Source: Aureimonas sp. Leaf324
Lineage (GTDB): Bacteria; Pseudomonadota; Alphaproteobacteria; Rhizobiales; Rhizobiaceae
NCBI RefSeq assembly: GCF_001423245.1
Contig: NZ_LMOH01000014.1
Location: 1 to 42,149, forward strand
Direction: 5' to 3'
Length of the DNA: 42,149 nt
The notes under the pieces were generated by a model, which was not told where the DNA came from, made no database searches, and was given only the letters and a program-made list of their open reading frames with translations. Positions 8,804 through 17,389 of the stretch are shown here, piece by piece (the first letter of the stretch is position 1; every line of letters starts with the position of its first letter). The position numbers were made by a program, and so were the translations under genes.

Positions 8804-9772
8804 TCAGCGCTCCTTGACGTAGGGCACGCCGCCGGCCTTCGGCGGACGCGACTTGCCGACGAAACCCGCCAGCAGGATCACCGTCAGGATGTAGGGCAGC
8901 GCCTGGACGAACTGCGGCGGGATCTGCCCGATGCCCGGCAGCGGCGTCGTCTGCAGCCGGATCGAGGCGGCGTCGAGGAAGCCGAAGAGGAGGCAGGCGA
9001 GCAGCGTCGGCACCGGCTTCCAGTTGGCGAAGATGAGAGCCGCGAGCGCGATGTAGCCGCGCCCGGCCGTCATCTCGCGCGTGAAGCCCGCCGACTGCGC
9101 CATGGCGAGATAGGTGCCGGCAAGGCCCGTCAGCACGCCGCAGATGATCACGGCGCGGTATCTCAGCCAGGCGACCGAGATTCCGGCCGTATCGACGGCG
9201 CCGGGGTTCTCGCCGACAGCCCGGAGGCGAAGGCCGAAGCGCGTGCGATAGAGCACCCACCACGTGAAAGGAACGGCGAGGAAGGCGAGCCAGACCAGCG
9301 CGTTCTGGCCGGACAGGAGGCCGGAATACAGGAAGCCGACGACCGGCACCTCGCGCAGGGCATCCGCGCCGGGCAGCTCGATGCCGAGGAAGCGCTGGTC
9401 GGGCCCGAGCGGCGGGGTGACGCCGCCTTGGCTAAACCATGCGCTGCCGAGAATGATGGTAAGGCCCGAAGCGATGAAGTTCAGCGCGACGCCGGACACG
9501 ATCTGGTTGCCGCGATAGGTGATCGAGGCGAGGCCATGAACGAGCGCGAAGAGGACCGCGACGCCGACGCCCGTGAGCAGCCCGAGGATGGCGGAGCCGG
9601 TGACGGCGGCGGCCGAGGCCGAGGCGAAGGCGCCCGCCAGCATCTTGCCCTCGAGGCCGATATCGAAGACGCCCGAGCGCTCGGAATACAGCCCCGCGAG
9701 CGCCGCGAAGATCAGCGGCGTCGACAGGCGGATGGTGGAATCGAGGAGATTGAGGAGACCGGCGAGATCCAT
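8804..9772 (-). CDS. Nucleoside ABC transporter, second permease subunit
   Basis: This 322-residue inner-membrane protein belongs to the branched-chain/simple-sugar permease superfamily (BPD_transp_2), the subgroup that works with BMP-type nucleoside binding proteins. It has about eight to ten hydrophobic segments. Family features are TPLIFAALAGLYSERSGVFDIGLEGKM near the N-terminus and a cytoplasmic ATPase-contact region around LRAVGENPGAVDTAGI. The ATG at 9772 overlaps the stop of the first permease gene as TGATG. Its partners are the permease, the ATPase and the binding protein encoded upstream on the same strand. The downstream salvage enzymes suggest nucleosides are the substrate. Confidence 0.92.
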   Translation of the reverse strand: MDLAGLLNLLDSTIRLSTPLIFAALAGLYSERSGVFDIGLEGKMLAGAFASASAAAVTGSAILGLLTGVGVAVLFALVHGLASITYRGNQIVSGVALNFIASGLTIILGSAWFSQGGVTPPLGPDQRFLGIELPGADALREVPVVGFLYSGLLSGQNALVWLAFLAVPFTWWVLYRTRFGLRLRAVGENPGAVDTAGISVAWLRYRAVIICGVLTGLAGTYLAMAQSAGFTREMTAGRGYIALAALIFANWKPVPTLLACLLFGFLDAASIRLQTTPLPGIGQIPPQFVQALPYILTVILLAGFVGKSRPPKAGGVPYVKER

Positions 9773-10911
9773 CAGCGTGCCTCCCCGCCGGCCGGCTTCG
9801 GCCCGGTCTCTCGCAACCGCAGGAACCCGTACATGACCCCGACGCCGGGGCGCAGCATGTTCTCGAGCGCCCCCGCGAAGAGGATCACCAGTCCCTGGAT
9901 GATGACGATCATGTCGCGCGAGATAGTCGGCATGTCGAAGGCGAGTTCCGCCCCGCCCTGGTAGAGTGTGCCGAAGAGAAGTGCGGCCGGGATGATGCCG
10001 GCTGGGTGCCCCCGGCCCATGAGGGCGACGGCGATGCCGACGAAGCCGGCGCCGGCCGGGAAGTTCAGCTGCAGCCGGTACTGGTCGCCCATCACCGAGT
10101 TCAGCGCCATCATGCCGGCAAGGCCGCCCGAGATCAGCATGATGGTGACGACGAGGCGCGTCTCCTTCATGCCGGCGTAGCGCGCGGCGGACGGCGAGAA
10201 GCCGAGCGTGCGGATCTCGTAGCCGAGCCGGGTGCGCCAGATCAGCACCCAGACGGCGAACGCGGCGAGAAGCGCGACGAAGAACGTCACGTTGAGCGGC
10301 GCGCCGCCGAGGTCGAAGCCGAGCGCATCGAACAGGCTGCCGAGCTTGGGCAACTGTCCGCCCGCATCGAACTGGCGCGTTTCGGGCTGCATTGTGCCGA
10401 TCGGCCGCAAGGGGCCGACGAGGAGATAGACCATCAGCGCCGAGGCGATGAAGTTGAACATGATCGTCGTGATGACGACGTGGCTGCCGCGCTTGGCCTG
10501 GAGGTAGCCCGGCAGGAAGGCCCAGGCCGCGCCGACCGCGAAGGAGGCGACGACCGCCAGCGGCAGGTTCACCCACCAGGGCAGGACCGAGCCGAGATTG
10601 AGCGCCACGAAGGCGACGCCGAGCCCGCCGACATAGGCCTGCCCCTCGCCGCCGATATTGAAGAGGCCGCCATGAAAGGCGACGGCGACGGCAAGGCCCG
10701 TCAGGATGAAGTTCGTCGTGTAGAACAGCGTGAAGCCGAATCCTTCGCCGTAGCCGAAGGCGCCGCGCAGCATCAGCCGCGCCGCCTCGACCGGGCTTTC
10801 GCCGACGGCCAGCACCACGAGCCCCGCCACGAGAAACGCGACGACGACGTTGAGAAGCGGGATCACGCCATGGTCGATCCAGGCGGGCAGCTTGGCATAG
10901 GGTCGGCTCAT
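9772..10911 (-). CDS. Nucleoside ABC transporter, first permease subunit
   Basis: The 379-residue product is a multi-spanning inner-membrane permease of the same superfamily as its downstream neighbour, with a longer N-terminal part. An initial cytoplasmic stretch (MSRPYAKLPAWIDHG) is followed by many hydrophobic helices. The family region LAVAVAFHGGLFNIGGEGQ is present, as is the ATPase-contact loop YEIRTLGFSPSAARYAGM. It would form the heterodimeric channel with the second permease. Its start overlaps the VOC gene stop as ATGA, and its stop overlaps the second permease start, so all are probably translated from one transcript. Confidence 0.92.
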   Translation of the reverse strand: MSRPYAKLPAWIDHGVIPLLNVVVAFLVAGLVVLAVGESPVEAARLMLRGAFGYGEGFGFTLFYTTNFILTGLAVAVAFHGGLFNIGGEGQAYVGGLGVAFVALNLGSVLPWWVNLPLAVVASFAVGAAWAFLPGYLQAKRGSHVVITTIMFNFIASALMVYLLVGPLRPIGTMQPETRQFDAGGQLPKLGSLFDALGFDLGGAPLNVTFFVALLAAFAVWVLIWRTRLGYEIRTLGFSPSAARYAGMKETRLVVTIMLISGGLAGMMALNSVMGDQYRLQLNFPAGAGFVGIAVALMGRGHPAGIIPAALLFGTLYQGGAELAFDMPTISRDMIVIIQGLVILFAGALENMLRPGVGVMYGFLRLRETGPKPAGGEAR

Positions 10912-11357
10912 GCCGGCTCCTCGGAAGGCGGGGTCAGGTCGATGCGCCCTTTCGCGTCGAGCGGAAAGAACGGGTTGTGGGCGAGTTCCCGGAGATGGCC
11001 GTCCGGATCGGAAAAGTAGCCGGAATAGCCGCCCCAGAACACCTTTTCGGGCGGCTTCACCGCGTCGCCTCCGGCCGCGACCGCTTGCGCGAACAGGCGG
11101 TCGGTTTCGGCCTCGGACGCGAGGTTGATCGCGAGCGTCACACCCCGGAAGCGCGGCAGCGGTTCGGCGGTCAGGCCGGCGTCTGCCGCCAGATCGTCCC
11201 GTCCGAAGAGCGAGAGAACGATCCCCTCCCCTTGCAGGAACACGACCTTGTCGTTGCCCGCGTCCGTGCGCGTCCAGCCGAGCGCCTCGTAGAAGCGGGA
11301 GGATCGCGCGAGATCGGCGACGCCGAGCGTGATGAGCGAAACGCGCGCGTCCCTCAT
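10908..11357 (-). CDS. VOC-superfamily (glyoxalase/bleomycin-resistance fold) protein of unknown substrate
   Basis: The 149 residues fit a single VOC protomer made of two beta-alpha-beta-beta-beta modules. The first contains VSLITLGVADLARSSRFYEALGW, and the second ends with GYSGYFSDPDGHLRELAHNP. The second module's DPDGHLRELAHN contains the usual metal-ligand glutamate position. The other ligand positions are not clear to me, and metal binding is not certain. The gene lies between the ABC ATPase gene and the first permease gene and overlaps both by ATGA, so it is part of the transporter operon. Its role there is unknown: a dioxygenase, lyase or binding function would all fit the fold. Confidence 0.85.
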   Translation of the reverse strand: MRDARVSLITLGVADLARSSRFYEALGWTRTDAGNDKVVFLQGEGIVLSLFGRDDLAADAGLTAEPLPRFRGVTLAINLASEAETDRLFAQAVAAGGDAVKPPEKVFWGGYSGYFSDPDGHLRELAHNPFFPLDAKGRIDLTPPSEEPA

Positions 11358-12883
11358 TCGGCGGCCTCGCGCCGCGTTTCGCCCGCCATCAGGAGGCCGA
11401 TCTCGCCCTCGTCCGCCTCCGGCCCGACCTCGCCGACGATGCGGCCGGCAAACATGACGAGGATGCGGTCGGCGAGCGAGCGGATCTCGTCGAGCTCGAC
11501 CGACACGAGGAGGACGGCCTTGCCGGCGTCGCGCATCTCGACGACGCGGCGGTGGATGAACTCGATCGCGCCGACGTCGACGCCGCGCGTCGGCTGGCCG
11601 ATCAGGAGCACGGCGGGGTCGCGCTCCATCTCGCGCGCCAGCACGATCTTCTGCTGGTTGCCGCCGGAGAAATTGGCGGTGCGAAGGTCTGCCGACGGCG
11701 GGCGGATGTCGTAGGCGGCGATCTTCGCCTCGGCGTCCCGGCGCATCGCCTTCGGGTCGAGGAACGGACCGGAGCCGAGCTTCGGATCGCGATGGTAGCC
11801 GAGGACGGCGTTCTCGGCCTCGCGAAAGGGCAGGACGAGACCGACATGGTGCCGGTCCTCCGGCACGTGGGCGAGCCCCCTGGCCCGCATCTCCGCGGGA
11901 TCGAGCGCGCCGGTCGGATCGAGCGCCTCGCCTTTCAGCCGCATCCGGCCCCGTTCGGCGCGGCGGATGCCCGACAGGGCCTCCAGAAGCTCGGATTGCC
12001 CATTGCCGGCGACCCCGGCGATGCCGACGATCTCGCCGGCTCGCACGGTGAAGGACACGTCGTCGACCATGGCGACGCCGCGCCCGTCGCGCACCGACAG
12101 TCCCTCGACCTCCAGAAGCGGAACGCCGGGCGCCGCCGGCTTCTTGTCGACACGCAGAAGGACGCGGCGCCCGACCATCAGCTCGGCAAGTTCGCCGGCG
12201 CTGGTCTCGCGCGTCGCCCGTGTCGCGACGATCTCGCCGCGACGCATGACCGAGACGTTGTCGGTGACGTCGAGGATCTCGCGCAGCTTGTGCGTGATCA
12301 GGACGATCGTCTTGCCCTCGGCCCGCAGCTGGCGAAGCACGGCGAAGAGCTGGTCGGCCTCGGCGGGCGTCAGCACGCCGGTCGGCTCGTCGAGGATCAG
12401 GATTTCGGCGCCGCGATAGAGCGCCTTCAAAATCTCCACCCGCTGCTGAAGGCCAACCGGCAGTGTCTCGACCACGGCGTCCGGGTCGATCGCCAGCCCG
12501 TGCTCCTTCTCGAGGCGTAGCAGCTCGGCCCGCGCGCGGCGGATGCCGGGTGACAGGAGGCCCGACTGTTCGGCTCCGAGCATGATGTTTTCCAGCACCG
12601 TGAAGGGCTCGACCAGCATGAAGTGCTGGTGGACCATGCCGATGCCGGCCGCGATCGCCGCGTTGGAATCGGGGATCGCGACCGGTTGGCCGCCGACCCG
12701 GATCTCGCCCTCGTCGGCCTGGTAGAAGCCGTAGAGGATCGACATGAGCGTCGACTTGCCCGCGCCGTTCTCGCCCACGATCCCGTGGATGGTGCCCTTC
12801 TCCACACGCAAATTGATGTCGCGGTTGGCGCGCACCGCGCCGAAGGTCTTCGAGATGCCGATCAGCTCGATCGCAGGGGCCAT
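11354..12883 (-). CDS. Nucleoside ABC transporter ATP-binding protein (two ATPase domains)
   Basis: This 509-residue cytoplasmic protein energises nucleoside import and holds two fused ABC domains. Domain 1 has Walker A GENGAGKST, Q-loop VHQHFML, a degenerate signature LPVGLQQR, Walker B ILILDEPTGVL and the switch histidine in VLITHKL. Domain 2 has an altered Walker A (GVAGNGQSE), an intact signature FSGGNQQK and an altered Walker B (VLLIGQPTRGVD). One degenerate and one good site is normal for the RbsA/YufO group. It is the first gene of the run ATPase-VOC-permease-permease-cdd-punA-deoA. The promoter should lie in the 156-bp gap shared with the divergent thioesterase gene. Confidence 0.93.
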   Translation of the reverse strand: MAPAIELIGISKTFGAVRANRDINLRVEKGTIHGIVGENGAGKSTLMSILYGFYQADEGEIRVGGQPVAIPDSNAAIAAGIGMVHQHFMLVEPFTVLENIMLGAEQSGLLSPGIRRARAELLRLEKEHGLAIDPDAVVETLPVGLQQRVEILKALYRGAEILILDEPTGVLTPAEADQLFAVLRQLRAEGKTIVLITHKLREILDVTDNVSVMRRGEIVATRATRETSAGELAELMVGRRVLLRVDKKPAAPGVPLLEVEGLSVRDGRGVAMVDDVSFTVRAGEIVGIAGVAGNGQSELLEALSGIRRAERGRMRLKGEALDPTGALDPAEMRARGLAHVPEDRHHVGLVLPFREAENAVLGYHRDPKLGSGPFLDPKAMRRDAEAKIAAYDIRPPSADLRTANFSGGNQQKIVLAREMERDPAVLLIGQPTRGVDVGAIEFIHRRVVEMRDAGKAVLLVSVELDEIRSLADRILVMFAGRIVGEVGPEADEGEIGLLMAGETRREAAE

Positions 12884-13039
12884 GCCGATCCCATCGCCGT
12901 TCTTACGTTTGCGTCAGGGTATCGATCCGCGCGCCGGAGCGCCAGACCGCCTGTCCCGCTGAAGTAGGCCGCACAGGGCCTTGATCCACAGACCGTGCGT
13001 GCCCCATGTGACGGCACGAGACGACGAGACGGAGTTCCC

Positions 13040-13474
13040 TTGTCCGAAACGCCCAAACGCCCCCGCCAGAGCCGCGCCGACTATCGCGCCTTCGTCGACG
13101 TGACGACGCGCTGGTCCGACAACGACATGTACGGCCACATGAACAACGCAGCCTACTACGCCTTCTTCGACACGGCGGTGACGAACTGGCTGTTCGGCAC
13201 AGGCCTGTCGGCGGAGGACTCGATGTTCTTCGTGGCCGAGACCGGCTGCCGATACCTGTCGGAGGTCGGCTATCCCGATCGCGTGCGCGTCGGCCTTCGG
13301 GTCGGGCACCTCGGCACGACCTCGATCCGCTACGAAATCGGCATCTTCCGCAACGACGAGGACCTCGCCGCGGCCGAAGGGCTGTTCGTCCATGTCCACG
13401 TCGACAAGGCGAGGCGCCGCCCGGCGCCGGTGCCCGACATCCTTCGCCGCGCGCTGGAGGCGCTGGCCGTATGA
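13040..13474 (+). CDS. Acyl-CoA thioesterase, 4HBT (hotdog) family
   Basis: The product is about 144 residues with a single hotdog domain. The family motif is TRWSDNDMYGHMNNAAYYAFFD, whose aspartate and histidine match the 4-hydroxybenzoyl-CoA thioesterase active site. The C-terminal half contains TSIRYEIGIFR and a valine-rich strand. It would hydrolyse an acyl-CoA in the cytoplasm; the acyl group cannot be inferred. A TTG at 13040 is preferred because GGAG sits five bases upstream; an in-frame GTG at 12995 would add 15 residues of low-quality sequence. The stop overlaps slyX by ATGA. It is divergent from the nucleoside ABC operon. Confidence 0.85.
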   Translation: MSETPKRPRQSRADYRAFVDVTTRWSDNDMYGHMNNAAYYAFFDTAVTNWLFGTGLSAEDSMFFVAETGCRYLSEVGYPDRVRVGLRVGHLGTTSIRYEIGIFRNDEDLAAAEGLFVHVHVDKARRRPAPVPDILRRALEALAV

Positions 13475-13677
13475 GCGACGAGACCCGCATCACCGAGCTC
13501 GAGATCGCGCTCGCCCACCAGACTCACACGGTCGAGGAGCTTTCGTCCGAGATGGCGGCGCAGGGCCAGCGCATCGATCGGCTGGAGAAGACGCTGAAGG
13601 CGCTGGTGCAGCGGCTTCTCGAGCTGGAGGAGAGCGCGACGCCGCGGGCGGAGATCACCCGGCCGCCGCACTACTGA
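13471..13677 (+). CDS. slyX: SlyX family protein
   Basis: The 68-residue product is mostly a coiled coil with heptads (RITELEIALAHQTHTVEEL, then IDRLEKTLKALVQRLLELEE). It ends with the PPHY tail that marks SlyX. The molecular role of SlyX is not established. The start ATG overlaps the thioesterase stop by four bases, so the two are coupled. Its stop directly abuts that of the convergent nucleoside hydrolase gene. Confidence 0.9.
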   Translation: MSDETRITELEIALAHQTHTVEELSSEMAAQGQRIDRLEKTLKALVQRLLELEESATPRAEITRPPHY

Positions 13678-14613
13678 TCAGGGCAGCCGCGCGACGCGCT
13701 CCACGAGCAGCGCATAGAAGGCATCCGCGTTGCCAGACCGCACGAAGAAGGCGTTCTTCGCGCGGTCGGTGACGCCCCAGTAGTCCACCACCGTCATGCC
13801 GCGCGTCAGTTGGCTTCCGGTCTCGACCTCGATGTTGACGCGCCGGCCTTCGAAGAGTTCGGGCGCGAGGAGGAAGGCGGTCACGCACGGGTCGTGCAGC
13901 GGCGCGCCCTCCCAGCCGAACTTCTGAAGATCATAGACCTCGGAAAACGACAGCATCGCCGCGACCGCTGCGCCCGACTTGTTGCCGAGCCTGGCGAACG
14001 CCTCGATCCGCGCCGGGGTCGAGTGCATCTGGTGGGTCACGTCGAGCGGCAGGACGGTGATGTCGACGCCGCTGGCGAAGACCGAGGCCGCCGCCTCCGG
14101 GTCGACATAGAGGTTGAATTCGGCGGTCGGCGTGACGTTGCCGACCTCGAAATAGGCGCCGCCCATGAGGACGATGCCCTGGAGGCGCTCGGCGATGTCG
14201 GGCGCCTTCAGAAGCGCCAGCGCGACATTCGTCAACGGGCCAAGGGCGGCGATCGTCACGCTCTTCGGCTCGTGCGCGCGCACCGTGTCGATGATGAAGT
14301 CGACGCCGTGGCCCTCGCGCAAGGGGTTGGCGGGCGGCGGCAGGTCGGGGCCGTCGAGCCCGGTCTGCCCATGCACGTGCTCGGCGGTCACCAGCGGGCG
14401 CAGGAACGGCCGCTCGGCCCCGGCATGGACGGGAATGTCGGCGCGCCCGGCGAGCTCCGCGATCCGCCGCGCATTGGCGGAGGCCAGGTGCAGCGGCACG
14501 TTGCCGGCCACCGCGACGATGCCGAGGACGTCCAGCTCCGGCGAGCCGAGCGCGGCGAGGATCGCGATCGCGTCGTCCTGTCCCGGGTCGGTGTCGAAGA
14601 TGATCTTGCGCAA
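13678..14613 (-). CDS. Inosine-uridine-preferring nucleoside hydrolase family protein
   Basis: The enzyme hydrolyses N-glycosidic bonds of nucleosides to ribose and free base. The 311-residue length is typical. The calcium-binding DTDPGQDDAIAI is near the N-terminus, GPLTNVALAL and VLMGGAYF are mid-protein, and the LHDP calcium ligand motif is in the C-terminal third. The start is a TTG at 14613 behind GGAGG with six bases between; no better ATG is available. It lies 109 bp after the binding-protein gene on the same strand, with a hairpin between them. This fits hydrolysis of nucleosides brought in by the neighbouring transporter. Purine versus pyrimidine preference is not visible. Confidence 0.92.
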   Translation of the reverse strand: MRKIIFDTDPGQDDAIAILAALGSPELDVLGIVAVAGNVPLHLASANARRIAELAGRADIPVHAGAERPFLRPLVTAEHVHGQTGLDGPDLPPPANPLREGHGVDFIIDTVRAHEPKSVTIAALGPLTNVALALLKAPDIAERLQGIVLMGGAYFEVGNVTPTAEFNLYVDPEAAASVFASGVDITVLPLDVTHQMHSTPARIEAFARLGNKSGAAVAAMLSFSEVYDLQKFGWEGAPLHDPCVTAFLLAPELFEGRRVNIEVETGSQLTRGMTVVDYWGVTDRAKNAFFVRSGNADAFYALLVERVARLP

Positions 14614-14672
14614 GGGGAACCTCCGTCATGCCTTTCACGCCGCGCATAGCATTGCGATGCCCGAAACGCGAA

Positions 14673-14695
14673 GCGGCGCCCGCAAGGGGCGCCGC
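14673..14695 (-). terminator. GC-rich hairpin after the binding-protein gene
   Basis: GCGGCGCCC (14673-14681) pairs with GGGCGCCGC (14687-14695) around a 5-nt loop. Only a weak TTCGCGTTT follows on the minus strand. It may terminate partially or protect the 3' end of the mRNA, so that the binding protein is made in excess of the hydrolase. Confidence 0.5.
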
Positions 14696-14722
14696 CGGTG
14701 TCGTTCGAGACGAGCCGTGCCC

Positions 14723-15721
14723 TCAGTAGGGGCAGGCGTTGTCGGTGTTGTAGTTGTGGACCTTGATCGTGCCGGCGATGATGTCGGCCTTGGCCTTCTC
14801 GACCGCCGCCGTCATCTCGGGCGTGATCAGCGCCTTGTTGTTGTCGTCGACCGCATAGCCGACGCCGTCCTCCTTCAGGCCGAGCGTCTGCGTGCCGGCC
14901 GTCCACTGGCCGCCCTGCGCATCCTTGAACGCCTGGTAGACGGCGTTGTCGACGCGCTTGACCATCGAGGTCAGGACCTTGCCGGGATGCAGCATGTTCT
15001 GGTTGGAATCGACGCCGATGCCGAGCTTGCCGGCGTCCGCCACGGCCTGCAGCACGCCGATGCCGGTCGCGCCCGCGGCGTGGAAGACGACGTCCGCGCC
15101 CTGGTCCATCTGCGAGCGGGCGAGTTCGCCGCCGCGCACAGGATCGTTCCAGGCGGCCGCCGTCGTGCCCGTCATGTTCTCGAGATACTTGGCGTCGCTC
15201 TTGGCCGCGAGCACGCCGCCCTTGTAGCCGCAGGCGAAGTTGCGGATCAGCGGAATGTCCATGCCGCCGACGAAGCCGACCGTGCCGGTCTGCGACTTCA
15301 GCGCCGCGAGCATGCCGACGAGGTAGGACCCTTCCTCCTCCTTGAAGAGGATCGAGCGCACGTTCGGCCGGTCGACCACGGTGTCGATGATGGCGAACTG
15401 GAGGTCGGGATATTCCTTCGCGACGTTCTCCATCGCCGCCTGCTGGGCGAAGCCGACGCCGATGATCGGCGAATGGCCGTCGCGCGCGAAGCGGCGCAGC
15501 ACCTGCTCGCGCTGCGTCTCGTTCTGCATCTCGAACTCGCGATACGCGACGCCCGTCTCCTTCTTGAAGCGCTCCGCGCCGTTGAAGGCCGCCTCGTTGA
15601 AGGACTTGTCGAACTTGCCGCCCAGATCGAAGATCACGGCGGGCTTGAACTCGGCGGCAAGCGCGTGGCCCGCGAGGCCCAGCGTGCAGGCGGCCATCAG
15701 GCCGGCGAGAAGATGCTTCAT
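14723..15721 (-). CDS. BMP-family nucleoside-binding protein of an ABC importer
   Basis: The 332-residue product starts with a signal peptide (MKHLLAGLMAACTLGLAGHALA, cleavage expected after ALA). The mature part is the Bmp/PnrA-type periplasmic fold: AVIFDLGGKFDKSFNEAAFNGAERF at the start, VGVFAQQ-like IIGVGFAQQAA, VGFVGGMDIPLIRNFACGYKGG, and VFHAAGATGIGVLQAV near the hinge. PnrA-type proteins bind purine nucleosides. No lipobox cysteine follows the signal, so it should be soluble. The ATG at 15721 was chosen because it begins the signal peptide; the frame is open 40 codons further upstream across a terminator hairpin. Its permease and ATPase are encoded by the separate run of genes at 8804-12883. 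Confidence 0.93.
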   Translation of the reverse strand: MKHLLAGLMAACTLGLAGHALAAEFKPAVIFDLGGKFDKSFNEAAFNGAERFKKETGVAYREFEMQNETQREQVLRRFARDGHSPIIGVGFAQQAAMENVAKEYPDLQFAIIDTVVDRPNVRSILFKEEEGSYLVGMLAALKSQTGTVGFVGGMDIPLIRNFACGYKGGVLAAKSDAKYLENMTGTTAAAWNDPVRGGELARSQMDQGADVVFHAAGATGIGVLQAVADAGKLGIGVDSNQNMLHPGKVLTSMVKRVDNAVYQAFKDAQGGQWTAGTQTLGLKEDGVGYAVDDNNKALITPEMTAAVEKAKADIIAGTIKVHNYNTDNACPY

Positions 15722-15788
15722 GGGTCGGGTCGTGTCCCTGTTTCGCGAAGACGCCTTGGAGCCGATCATGCGGCGTTTCCCGCAATTG

Positions 15789-15830
15789 AAAAGGCCGGCC
15801 ATGCCGCCCATCGGACTGGCATGGCCGGCC
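15789..15830 (-). terminator. Rho-independent terminator of msrA
   Basis: GGCCGGCCATGCC (15793-15805) and its exact complement at 15818-15830 form a 13-bp stem with a 12-nt loop. On the minus strand it is followed by TTTT. It separates msrA from the binding-protein gene. Confidence 0.8.
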
Positions 15831-15888
15831 GCCATACTCAACTCAATTTCCCGCGTCCCGCAAGGGCGCTAGGCCGCGGCTCCACCGC

Positions 15889-16560
15889 CTATTCGGCTGC
15901 GACCGCGCCGAGCCCGACCGGGCAGCTGACGCCGGTGCCGCCGAGCCCGCAATAGCCGCGCGGGTTCTTGGCGAGGTACTGCTGATGATAGTCCTCGGCA
16001 TAATAGAACTCGGGTTCCGGCAGGATCTCGGTGGTGATCTGCCCGCGATGCCCGGCCTTGGCGAGCGCCGCCTGATAGGCGTCGCGCGCGGCCTCCGCCG
16101 CCTCGCGCTGCTCCTCGTCCGTCCAGTAGATGCCGGAGCGATACTGCGTGCCGACGTCGTTGCCCTGGCGCATGCCCTGCGTCGGATCGTGCGACTCGAA
16201 GAACGTCTTCAGCAGTTCCTCGAAGGACACCTTCGCCGGATCGTAGGCGACGAGGACCACCTCGTTGTGGCCGGTGCGGCCCGAGCAGACCTCCTCGTAG
16301 GTCGGGTTCGGCGTCGAGCCCGCGGCGTAGCCGACCGCCGTGGTGACGACGCCCGGCAGTTGCCAGAACTTGCGCTCCGCACCCCAGAAGCAGCCGAGGC
16401 CGAAGATCGCCGTTTTGGTGCCGGCCGGGAACGGCCCCTTGATCGGCGCGCCCGACACGAAATGGCGATCGGCGGTCGGGATGGCGGTCGGGCGGCCCGG
16501 CAGCGCCTCCTCGGCGGTGGGCAGCGTCGTCTTCTTCATCAGTCGGTCGAGGAAGGACAT
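15889..16560 (-). CDS. msrA: Peptide-methionine (S)-S-oxide reductase
   Basis: The enzyme repairs oxidised methionine in proteins. The 223-residue product has the catalytic [10 protein letters not shown] with Cys at about residue 57, the [27 protein letters not shown] core, [19 protein letters not shown], and a C-terminal [15 protein letters not shown] carrying two recycling cysteines. There is no signal peptide, so it acts in the cytoplasm. The N-terminal extension of about 45 residues before the core is common in this group. The start is the ATG at 16560. It is followed by a strong terminator. Confidence 0.95.
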   Translation of the reverse strand: MSFLDRLMKKTTLPTAEEALPGRPTAIPTADRHFVSGAPIKGPFPAGTKTAIFGLGCFWGAERKFWQLPGVVTTAVGYAAGSTPNPTYEEVCSGRTGHNEVVLVAYDPAKVSFEELLKTFFESHDPTQGMRQGNDVGTQYRSGIYWTDEEQREAAEAARDAYQAALAKAGHRGQITTEILPEPEFYYAEDYHQQYLAKNPRGYCGLGGTGVSCPVGLGAVAAE

Positions 16561-16565
16561 GAATT

Positions 16566-16898
16566 TCACCTCTGGGTTCGCGTGGCGCGGCGCGGCGGCC
16601 GGCCGACGACGAGAAGGAGCACCCCGGCGAGGCCGAGGACGATGGATGCGGGCTGGCGGCCGATCTCGGTGGCAAGGCTCGCCCCGCGGCCCTCGGACGC
16701 GAAGACGCCGCTGGCCGCCACCGCATTGGAAGCCGCGTCGAACACGGTCAGCCCGACGATCCGCGCAGCGCTTTCGAGTGGCATCAGCACCGTGGTGCCC
16801 GATGCCAGCGAACGGGCGATGTCGCCCACCGCCAGCGCCGTCGCGGCCGCCAGCACGAGACAGCCCGCCACGCGCAGCAACCAAGCCAAGAGCCGCAT
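16566..16898 (-). CDS. Small membrane protein of unknown function upstream of msrA
   Basis: The 110-residue product has two clear hydrophobic helices: [21 protein letters not shown] near the N-terminus and [14 protein letters not shown] near the C-terminus, with about 60 residues between them. The C-terminus is basic ([11 protein letters not shown]), suggesting a cytoplasmic end. The ATG at 16898 is preceded by AAGGAGG at eight bases, a near-ideal site; a TTG at 16919 is also in frame. It lies 5 bp ahead of msrA and is probably co-transcribed with it. I do not recognise the family. Confidence 0.8.
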   Translation of the reverse strand: MRLLAWLLRVAGCLVLAAATALAVGDIARSLASGTTVLMPLESAARIVGLTVFDAASNAVAASGVFASEGRGASLATEIGRQPASIVLGLAGVLLLVVGRPPRRATRTQR

Positions 16899-17160
16899 CG
16901 CCTCGTCCTCCTTCGCCAAGGATCAGCGACATGGCCGGCGCCCCGCCACCGTCGCTTCGATCGCGCCCGCATGATGGACCCGATATGGTGTCGCGTCATC
17001 CGCCCCGCAACGCTGGAGGCTGCGACGCACCACCGGGAAAAGCGTCCGATCACGAGCGCTCTGCCGACGAAACCGCTTGCCAGACGAAGCGTTCCAGTGA
17101 TAGTCCGCGCCACCGTACCGGCGTCGGCCCGAGCCTCCTTGGCTTCCGATCCGCAGGTCA

Positions 17161-17250
17161 GGAGGGGTGGCCGAGTGGTTGAAGGCGCACGCCTGGAAAG
17201 TGTGTATACGGGAAACCGTATCGGGGGTTCGAATCCCCCTCCCTCCGCCA
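17161..17250 (+). tRNA. tRNA-Ser (anticodon GGA)
   Basis: The acceptor 5' strand GGAGGG pairs with CCCTCC at 17241-17246. The anticodon loop CTGGAAA between CACGC and GTGTG gives anticodon GGA. A long variable arm (TATACGGGAAACCGTATC) identifies a class II tRNA, and the T arm GGGGGTTCGAATCCCCC is perfect. CCA is encoded (17248-17250). A recombinase-like gene begins about 140 bp downstream, so its 3' end is a likely integration site. Confidence 0.97.
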
Positions 17251-17389
17251 CACCGTTCGGCGTTTGGGAAACCGTAAGAAGTAGCTGAAATCATTTGCGT
17301 TTTTGGTCGGTCCTCAATTGTGGAGGATCGAATTTTTGCCGCGTGTTCCAGCGAATGTTCCTGCTCGCAAACCACCTCGCGTACCGCAT

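Noticed and set aside
9772-10576. Extension of the second permease frame upstream into the first permease gene
   Set aside because: The added part is out of frame with the real first permease and has no protein-like features; the TGATG overlap fixes the start at 9772.
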